Made by a program: the position numbers and the translations under genes. The notes below the pieces were generated by a model. The model was not told the DNA's origin. It saw only the letters and a program-made list of their open reading frames with translations, and ran no database searches. DNA of 64,000 nucleotides from the NCBI GenBank assembly GCA_023954475.1, contig JAMLHW010000014.1, forward strand, positions 62,001-126,000, in the 5' to 3' direction. The stretch comes from Anaerolineae bacterium (GTDB lineage Bacteria > Chloroflexota > Anaerolineae > Promineifilales > Promineifilaceae). Every line of letters begins with the position of its first letter. The first letter of the stretch is position 1. This document shows, piece by piece, positions 58,279 to 64,000 of the stretch.

Positions 58279-58731
58279 ATGGAAGAACGCACTTTAATTC
58301 TCGTCAAGCCAGACGGCGTACAGCGCGGCTTGATAGGTGAGATAATCGGCCGATTTGAGCGGCGCGGTCTCAAGTTGATCGGCATGAAATTCATTCACAT
58401 GTCACAGGAATTAGCTGAAACGCATTACGGCATTCACAAAGAACGCCCATTTTATTCCGATTTGATCAACTACATCCGCTCCGGCCCGGTCGTGGCCATG
58501 GTGTGGACGGGCAAAAATGCGGTCGAGGCGGCGCGTGGCACGATTGGTGCTACCAATCCGGTGGCGGCGTCTGCCGGTACCATTCGCGGCGATCTAGGCA
58601 TGGAAATCGGCCGAAATCTCGTCCACGGCTCCGACAGCCCCGAGAACGGTATCAAGGAAGCCGGCTATTTCTTCGCCGAATCAGAACTGGTTGACTGGAA
58701 TCGCGATCTGGATTCGTGGATTCGCGAGTAG
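58279..58731 (+). CDS. ndk: Nucleoside diphosphate kinase
   Basis: A 150-residue enzyme that transfers the gamma phosphate between nucleoside triphosphates and diphosphates. It begins RTLILVKPDGVQRGLIGEI and contains the phospho-histidine motif GRNLVHGSDSPENG (His near residue 116). Length is normal. AGGAG lies 9 nt before the ATG. A terminator follows. Confidence 0.97.
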   Translation: MEERTLILVKPDGVQRGLIGEIIGRFERRGLKLIGMKFIHMSQELAETHYGIHKERPFYSDLINYIRSGPVVAMVWTGKNAVEAARGTIGATNPVAASAGTIRGDLGMEIGRNLVHGSDSPENGIKEAGYFFAESELVDWNRDLDSWIRE

Positions 58732-58769
58732 GCTGCTACAAAGAACCAGTATTTGCATTCCCAACAATA

Positions 58770-58802
58770 AAGCACCTGTCGCGGCAGGTGCTTGTGTTTT
58801 TC
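58770..58802 (+). terminator. Terminator of ndk between convergent genes
   Basis: AAGCACCTG (58770-58778) pairs with CAGGTGCTT (58785-58793) over a 6-nt loop, followed by GTG and a T-run. It lies between the convergent ndk and rsfS genes and may serve both strands, though the minus side has only TTTATT. Confidence 0.85.
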
Positions 58803-58849
58803 AGCGAAACGATTCAACTGTCAGTGCACAACGGTGCCACGACAGCGCA

Positions 58850-59233
58850 TCAATGCATGCGCACAATCAGGCGGGCATCTTTCCAAAGCTCTTCGAGCGC
58901 ATAATACGTGCGCTGCTCCGGCGCGAACAAATGGACGATGACATCGCCGAAATCGATCAGGATCCAGCCGCCTTCCGGCGTACCCTCAATCGCCTTGCGC
59001 AGACGACCGGCGTCACGTTTCGATTCTTCATCGACACTTTGCACCAGCGCCTTGATCTGGCGTTCGTTACCTGCGCTGCTGATGAGAAAATAATCGGCAA
59101 AAACTGCCTGTTGACGTACATCCAGCAGCGCAATATCGTCTGCTTGTTTGTCGAGTAATGTATCTATCAAGAAATTTGCGAATTCCAATCCTTCCAGCGA
59201 TATGTTTCCGTACTCTTTAATGCTACTCTCCAT
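58850..59233 (-). CDS. rsfS: Ribosomal silencing factor RsfS
   Basis: A 127-residue RsfS/Iojap-family protein that binds ribosomal protein L14 on the large subunit and blocks subunit joining under poor nutrition. Conserved segments are IDTLLDKQADDIALLDVR, ADYFLISSAGNERQIKAL and EGGWILIDFGDVIVHLFAPEQR, followed by YYALEELWKDA. It is encoded on the minus strand between ndk and xseA, alone and without its common nadD neighbour. Confidence 0.95.
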   Translation of the reverse strand: MESSIKEYGNISLEGLEFANFLIDTLLDKQADDIALLDVRQQAVFADYFLISSAGNERQIKALVQSVDEESKRDAGRLRKAIEGTPEGGWILIDFGDVIVHLFAPEQRTYYALEELWKDARLIVRMH

Positions 59234-59374
59234 ATAGTGTCACCTCATTTGACTTTGGCGGATTGTAACATGGCGACCATTGCACGACAATGCAGCCCGG
59301 CAGCAGCGATCGCGCGTTTACACAGAGCTAATAGGTGTGTTGCCGGAACGATTGAATGTTCATACAATCTGCCC

Positions 59375-60592
59375 ATGTTCGGCCGAATACGCGAGTTCGA
59401 TTCCACCTGGTCTGTCAGCGACATCACGCAGTACATCAAAGAGCTGTTTGACGTCGATTTGCGCCTGCGCGATGTCGCCGTCGAAGGCGAAATCAGCAAT
59501 TTCACGCAGGCGCGTTCGGGACATCTCTACTTCACGCTCAAGGATGAGCAGGCTCAGTTGCGCTGCGTGATGTGGCGTTCACAGGCAGAGCGGTTGCGCT
59601 TCGATCCGCAAAACGGGGATGCCGTCGTCGCGCGCGGGCGCGTCTCTGTCTACGAAGCGAGTGGCGCCTACCAATTGTACGCCGACCATCTGGAACCGGT
59701 TGGACGCGGCAATCTGGCACTGGCGTTTGAACAGTTGAAACAACGTCTGGAGGCGGAGGGGCTGTTCGACACAGCGCACAAGCAGCCCATTCCGTCATTT
59801 CCACGCAAGATCGGTATCGTCACATCGGCCGATGCAGCCGCCCTGCGCGATATTCTCAACGTCTTGCGCCGTCGTTATCCCCTCGTCGAAGTGTTGATCG
59901 CTCCGACGCTGGTGCAGGGCAACGATGCGCCACCCAATATTGTCCGGGCTTTGACCTGGCTTGACGGACGTAACGACATCGACACCATCATCGTCGCCCG
60001 CGGCGGCGGCTCAATGGAAGATTTGTGGGCATTCAACGATGAAGACGTGGCCCGTGCGATCTTTGCTGCCAAACTCCCCATCATTAGCGGCGTCGGCCAC
60101 GAAATAGACTTCACCATTGCCGATTTTGTCGCCGACTTGCGGGCACCCACACCATCAGCAGCGGCCGAACTGGCTGTGCCGGATATAGCCGAATTGCGGC
60201 AGGCAGTCGATGCGTTGTCAGCTATGTTACACGCGCGGGTAATCAATGCGCTGGACGAGAAACGACGCACACGCAACGCCCTGACACGCACTTTGACCCA
60301 ACTGAATCCACACAGCCGCGTTCAGTTGCACGGGCAGCGACTCGAAAATCTATTCGGCCGAATGCAGGCCGCCATGAATCGCCGCATCGATACCCAACGC
60401 AATCGCGTGACTGTGGCCACGGCGCGGCTGGCAACGGTCAGTCCATTGGCTACGCTGGAACGGGGCTACGCTGTGGTACGATCGGCCGAAGGACGACTCA
60501 TCACGACCGTCAACGCGGTCACGCCCGGTGAATCCCTTGCCATTCAGGTCGCTGACGGCACATTTGGCGCTGAAGTCACTGACACACCTTGA
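59375..60592 (+). CDS. xseA: Exodeoxyribonuclease VII large subunit
   Basis: A 405-residue catalytic subunit of exonuclease VII, which degrades single-stranded DNA. The N-terminal OB domain has WSVSDITQYIKELF and VEGEISNFTQARSGHLYFTLKD. The nuclease core follows with PSFPRKIGIVTSADAAALRD, the ARGGGSMEDLWAFNDE motif and GVGHEIDFTIADFVAD. A helical region and the C-terminal ATLERGYAVV complete it. The start at 59375 fits the family; the upstream frame to 59237 lacks similarity. xseB follows 8 nt after the stop. Confidence 0.95.
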   Translation: MFGRIREFDSTWSVSDITQYIKELFDVDLRLRDVAVEGEISNFTQARSGHLYFTLKDEQAQLRCVMWRSQAERLRFDPQNGDAVVARGRVSVYEASGAYQLYADHLEPVGRGNLALAFEQLKQRLEAEGLFDTAHKQPIPSFPRKIGIVTSADAAALRDILNVLRRRYPLVEVLIAPTLVQGNDAPPNIVRALTWLDGRNDIDTIIVARGGGSMEDLWAFNDEDVARAIFAAKLPIISGVGHEIDFTIADFVADLRAPTPSAAAELAVPDIAELRQAVDALSAMLHARVINALDEKRRTRNALTRTLTQLNPHSRVQLHGQRLENLFGRMQAAMNRRIDTQRNRVTVATARLATVSPLATLERGYAVVRSAEGRLITTVNAVTPGESLAIQVADGTFGAEVTDTP

Positions 60593-60600
60593 GAAACGAT

Positions 60601-60813
60601 ATGGAAGATTTAACGTTTGAAGACGCATTACGCGAACTGGAAAGCAGCGTAGCTCAACTGGAAGCCGGCGAGTTGACCCTGGAAGCGGCGCTGGCTTTAT
60701 ATGAGCGCGGGCAGAAATTGTCCGATTACTGCGCCAAGATGTTGGCTGAGGCGACGTTGCGCGTCGAACAATTATCGGCCGATGGCGAAATTATTACCCT
60801 CGATGCACCCTGA
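60601..60813 (+). CDS. xseB: Exodeoxyribonuclease VII small subunit
   Basis: A 70-residue helical hairpin protein that coats the long arms of XseA. The sequence DLTFEDALRELESSVAQLEAG, then LTLEAALALYERGQKL, is diagnostic. The ATG at 60601 is preferred over an in-frame TTG at 60589 that overlaps the xseA stop. Confidence 0.93.
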   Translation: MEDLTFEDALRELESSVAQLEAGELTLEAALALYERGQKLSDYCAKMLAEATLRVEQLSADGEIITLDAP

Positions 60814-60817
60814 GCCT

Positions 60818-60904
60818 GTCGCAAGCTATATCGATCAATTTAGTCAATAGTCGGCCTCGCATATGGAATATTAGCGAAAGTGCGTTACGCTTATATCTTG
60901 CGAC
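60818..60904. repeat. Inverted repeat between xseB and ftsY
   Basis: GTCGCAAGCTATAT (60818-60831) is complementary, apart from a one-base bulge, to TATATCTTGCGAC (60892-60904), with about 60 nt between. A TCGGCCGA copy follows a few bases later. It may be a leader structure of ftsY or a protein-binding dyad; nothing decides between these. Confidence 0.5.
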
Positions 60905-60955
60905 TAAAATCGGCCGAAACATGACGGACGTATTACAGAACTGGAGTAATCTGAC

Positions 60956-61870
60956 TTGTTCAAATCCATCCGCAAATCATTGAGCCGCACCCGACAATCC
61001 GTTTTTGGGCAAATCCAAAACGCACTGGGAAACGGCGACATCACCGAAGAAACCTATGAAGACCTGGAAGCATTGTTGATTCAGGCCGACATGGGCGTCG
61101 ACACATCTCTTTTCATCGTCGAGCAGGTACGTGACCGCGCTGTCGAAAAACATCTCTACCGCGCCGATCAACTCATTCCCGAATTACGTGGCGTGCTACG
61201 CGCGATTCTGATCGAGCCGCCGCCGTTACAGATCGACACACCGCGCCTGCTGACCATCGTCATGGTCGTCGGTGTCAACGGGTCCGGCAAAACAACCAGC
61301 ATCGGCAAATTGGCGAAATATTACAAAGGGCTTGGGCGACGCGTGCAGTTGGTGGCCGGCGACACATTTCGCGCAGCAGCCATCGACCAGCTCAAAGTGT
61401 GGGGAGACCGTGCCGGTGTCCCTGTCATCTCCGGACAACCGGGCGGCGATCCGGCCGCCGTGATCTACGACAGCATACGTGCCACACGTGCCCGTGGATA
61501 CGATCTGCTCTTTGTCGATACGGCTGGCCGTTTGCATACCAAATTCAACTTGATGAAAGAGCTGGAAAAGGTGTATTCCGTTTGCCAGAAGAGCGTGCAC
61601 CAGGCGCCCCACGAGGTTTTATTGGTACTGGACGCGCCGACCGGACAAAACGCACTCCTCCAGGCAATTAAATTCAAGGAATCAGTTCATATTACCGGTG
61701 TCGTTTTGACAAAACTGGATGGTACGGGCAAAGGGGGCATGGTTTTTGCCATTTATCGAGAATTAGGCGTACCGGTGCGTTTTATCGGCACAGGCGAGGG
61801 CATTGATGATATTGCCCCGTTTGATGCGGATGCATTTATCGATGGCCTTTTTGACGAGCCACCTGCATGA
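60956..61870 (+). CDS. ftsY: Signal recognition particle receptor FtsY
   Basis: A 304-residue SRP GTPase that receives ribosome-nascent chain complexes at the membrane. Only the NG core is present; the acidic A domain of proteobacterial FtsY is absent, as in many other phyla. Motifs are G1 [15 protein letters not shown] (about residue 105), [15 protein letters not shown]3 [10 protein letters not shown]4 [10 protein letters not shown] and the closing [17 protein letters not shown]. It appears to start with TTG at 60956, with GGAG about 11 nt upstream. prfB follows 68 nt later. Confidence 0.95.
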   Translation: MFKSIRKSLSRTRQSVFGQIQNALGNGDITEETYEDLEALLIQADMGVDTSLFIVEQVRDRAVEKHLYRADQLIPELRGVLRAILIEPPPLQIDTPRLLTIVMVVGVNGSGKTTSIGKLAKYYKGLGRRVQLVAGDTFRAAAIDQLKVWGDRAGVPVISGQPGGDPAAVIYDSIRATRARGYDLLFVDTAGRLHTKFNLMKELEKVYSVCQKSVHQAPHEVLLVLDAPTGQNALLQAIKFKESVHITGVVLTKLDGTGKGGMVFAIYRELGVPVRFIGTGEGIDDIAPFDADAFIDGLFDEPPA

Positions 61871-61938
61871 TGCGGCATTCGCAAAAGTCGCATTTAGCCA
61901 CATTTTAGCCAAACAATAATCAAAAACAGGATTTGTGC

Positions 61939-63037
61939 ATGTCACTAGATGAACTGCTCGACACATTACAAACGTTAGATAGAACCGTATCACAATTGCG
62001 GAGGCGGCTTTGACGTCGCGAAAAAGACACAACTGCTACAAGTTTTAGAATTACAGTCGCTGGAGCCCAATTTCTGGGACGACAGCACCCATGCGCAGGA
62101 AGTGATGCGCGAGTTGACCGATTTGCGCGACGAAATCGGTATCTGGAACAGTCTGTCACGCCGTCTGACTGAAGCTATTGAACTGGTGGAATTGGGAGAC
62201 GAGGAATTAGCGCCAGAACTGGAAACGGAAGTAAAGTTGCTTTCGGCCGAAATTGATCGCCTTGAATTTGAGACCCTGTTTTCTGGTCAATACGACAAAA
62301 AACCGGCATTTTTCGCCATTCACGCCGGCGCCGGTGGTACCGAAGCACAAGATTGGGCAGCAATGCTGCGCCGCATGTTTCTGCGCTGGATGGAATCCCA
62401 CAACTTCCAGGTAGATGTCCTCGATGAAAGCGCCGGTGAAGAAGTGGGCCTGAAAAGTACACTCCTGGCCGTCAGCGGCAACCATGCTTACGGCTGGCTG
62501 CAGGCTGAAGCCGGTGTCCATCGCCTCGTGCGCATCTCACCGTTTGACTCATCGGCACGTCGGCATACGTCGTTCGCCAAAGTAGAGGTATGGCCTGATG
62601 TAGCCGAGGAAATCGACATCGACATCGATGACAACGATTTGCGCATTGACCGTTTCAGGGCAAGTGGCGCCGGTGGTCAACATGTGCAGAAGAACGAAAC
62701 TGCGATTCGCATCACCCATCTACCGACGGGCATAGTCGTTTCCTGTCAAAATCAGCGGTCGCTGACCCAAAATCTCGAAACAGCGATGAAAGCGCTCAAA
62801 TCACAACTGTACGAACTGGAGCGACGTAAACAGGATGCTGAACTGGCACAATTGAAAGGTGAGAACATCGATGCCGGTTGGGGCAGCCAGATTCGTTCAT
62901 ACGTCTTGCATCCTTACAAAATGGTCAAGGATCACCGCACCAACTACGAAACCGGCAATACCAGCGCCGTATTGGATGGTGATCTGGATAAATTTGTCGA
63001 AGCCTATTTGCGTCTTCAGGTGGGTGAGTTGGAATGA
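61939..63037 (+). CDS. prfB: Peptide chain release factor 2, expressed by programmed +1 frameshift
   Basis: RF2 recognises UGA and UAA stop codons. The zero frame starts at ATG 61939, encodes 24 residues (MSLDELLDTLQTLDRTVSQL, then R-R-R-L) and meets TGA at 62011-62013. Reading then continues in the +1 frame from 62012 (D-V-A-K-K-T-Q-L-L) to the stop at 63035-63037, for 365 residues in all, the normal RF2 length. The RF2 tripeptide SPF is in HRLVRISPFDSSARRHTSF, and the catalytic GGQ is in ASGAGGQHVQKNETA. A gene call from the internal ATG at 62102 would miss 54 residues. Low RF2 levels favour the shift, so the gene is self-regulated. Confidence 0.95.
62000..62013 (+). promoter_or_regulatory. 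prfB programmed +1 frameshift site
   Basis: GGAGG (62000-62004, Shine-Dalgarno-like), a 3-nt gap CGG, then CTT-TGA-C. This is the canonical RF2 arrangement in which the ribosome slips forward one base at CTT when termination at TGA is slow. Confidence 0.93.
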
Positions 63038-63064
63038 AGTCTGATTGCATCACTTCGGTGTTGT

Positions 63065-64000
63065 TCATATACCGAGACGCAACAAGTCTGATTCACCAAG
63101 GATGGCGTGTGCCGGAAAACCGAGACGGCGTGCCCGTTCACGTACCAAACCCAGATCTTCCTGGCCTTCAATCAGCAACAAAATGGGGTTGAGTCCCGAA
63201 CGCAGCATACGATGCAGCATATTGCATGTCGCCTCGTCACCTTTAGGCGTAATGACCAGTACAGTTGTTCCCCAGCCTAATGATACGACCGCGCTCGTTG
63301 CCCATCCCACAAACGGCACATCAACCGAAGAATCGAGTCGGGCCAATGTTTCCAGTATACGCATCAGATTTACTTGACTGCTGTGAGGCATAATGGCAAC
63401 CGGCAATGCGCTTTTGACGTTTTCTGGGGTTATCAGTTTGCCGCTTGTCTCATCAAACTCGTGCACCGTTTCAATGCTCAGCGGATCAAAGCCATTGCTC
63501 ATGAATCCAACCGGCTGACGCTTGCCGACTAAGTGCGCTGCAATGGATGTAGCAACTTCAACTGCCCACTCGCGGTTATGCAGACGCGCTAGGTAGTCGT
63601 TGCGATCAAAGTTAAGCAAAATCAATGATTCCAGTGAAATTGCCGGCTCATACGTTTTGACGGCGAGATCAAATGTATGCGCACTCACTTTCCAATTGAT
63701 GTGCCGGATTGAATCACCACTGAGATATTCGCGCACACCGATTGGGCGTGCCGGATCGGCGTACAGTTGCTGCCAACTGGAGACGGTCCCAAATGGCAAT
63801 CGTGACGGCAATTTGAAGGTTGCGATAGGTAGAATGCGTGGATAAACGGTAACATATTCGGCCGAAACCACGCCTGACACATCCTTCATTCCCAGAAAAT
63901 CGCCTGTACTCAATCGCAACGGGCCTACCTGGTAGTAGCCACGCTGTCTGCCCAGAATCTCATAATTCAGCGTCGTCCGCTCTTTGCCTGCCAACGATAC
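63065..64000 (-). CDS. DUF58 domain-containing protein, 5' end beyond the window
   Basis: The visible 311 residues are the C-terminal part of a DUF58 protein. The family core is IGVREYLSGDSIRHINWKVSA (about residue 85 of the visible part), followed by a vWA-like fold (SLESLILLNFDRND, WAVEVATSIAAHLV). Upstream, GYYQVGPLRLSTGDFLGM is the beta-domain typical of these proteins. The frame stays open at base 64000, so the apparent TTG start at 63994 is not meaningful. DUF58 genes usually sit next to a MoxR ATPase and a transglutaminase, which would lie beyond the window. It converges with prfB, 27 nt apart. Confidence 0.85.
   Translation of the reverse strand, partial: VSLAGKERTTLNYEILGRQRGYYQVGPLRLSTGDFLGMKDVSGVVSAEYVTVYPRILPIATFKLPSRLPFGTVSSWQQLYADPARPIGVREYLSGDSIRHINWKVSAHTFDLAVKTYEPAISLESLILLNFDRNDYLARLHNREWAVEVATSIAAHLVGKRQPVGFMSNGFDPLSIETVHEFDETSGKLITPENVKSALPVAIMPHSSQVNLMRILETLARLDSSVDVPFVGWATSAVVSLGWGTTVLVITPKGDEATCNMLHRMLRSGLNPILLLIEGQEDLGLVRERARRLGFPAHAILGESDLLRLGI

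Overview
The window reads as one stretch of a bacterial chromosome of middling GC content, most likely from the phylum Chloroflexota (Anaerolineae/Caldilineae-like). I infer this from a very large MalT/LuxR-type regulator with an N-terminal domain I associate with that phylum, a PucR-type regulator, an AEC carrier next to a HEAT-repeat protein, and the general gene mix. No rRNA was present to confirm it. There are no insertion sequences, CRISPR arrays or phage genes. Housekeeping genes (pdh, ftsH, lipA/lipB, rseP, trmFO, rlmN, ndk, rsfS, xseA/xseB, ftsY, prfB) are interleaved with small accessory loci.

Layout. 1-5.5 kb (minus strand): pyruvate dehydrogenase E1 alpha, E1 beta and the first codons of E2, preceded by homoserine kinase, a biotin carboxylase and an enoyl-CoA (methylglutaconyl-CoA-like) hydratase. 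5.6-9.8 kb: ftsH with a clear terminator, lipB-lipA, and a tRNA-Pro/Gly/CAT operon with a near-consensus promoter. 9.8-12.6 kb: ABC exporter and arginase. 12.7-18 kb (plus): rseP, HEAT-repeat protein, AEC carrier, TPR protein, trmFO. 18.2-29.9 kb: a compact seven-gene minus-strand operon (GH3 glycosidase, three aldo/keto reductases, a cupin, a DUF2255 protein and an MFS transporter fused to a TolB-like propeller), divergent from the MalT/LuxR-type regulator. 30-37 kb (plus): NERD membrane protein, M28 lipoprotein peptidase, MuiA-like protein, hflX, M20 peptidase, acyl-CoA dehydrogenase. 37-38.7 kb: Phd/VapC-type toxin-antitoxin pair and a P-loop protein. 38.7-40.4 kb: rlmN, a candidate structured RNA region, and initiator tRNA-fMet with a perfect sigma-70-type promoter. 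40.4-48.6 kb: sulfatase-superfamily enzyme, acetoacetyl-CoA synthetase, CDP-alcohol phosphatidyltransferase, a membrane protein and a large class A PBP. 48.9-51.3 kb: SulP transporter and MarR regulator. 51.5-56.4 kb: a three-gene glycan locus (flippase-like membrane protein, GT4, and a GT39-like membrane enzyme with a degenerate methyltransferase-like N terminus). 56.5-64 kb: PucR regulator, ndk, rsfS, xseA/xseB, ftsY, prfB with a programmed frameshift, and a truncated DUF58 gene.

The most striking signal is not a gene. The 8-bp palindrome TCGGCCGA occurs about 105 times by eye count, about once per 600 bp, where base composition predicts only one or two. It lies in all three codon phases (read as S-A-E/D, I-G-R or R-P), on genes of both strands, and in several intergenic or leader positions. 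It therefore looks like a DNA-level element comparable in density to cyanobacterial HIP1.
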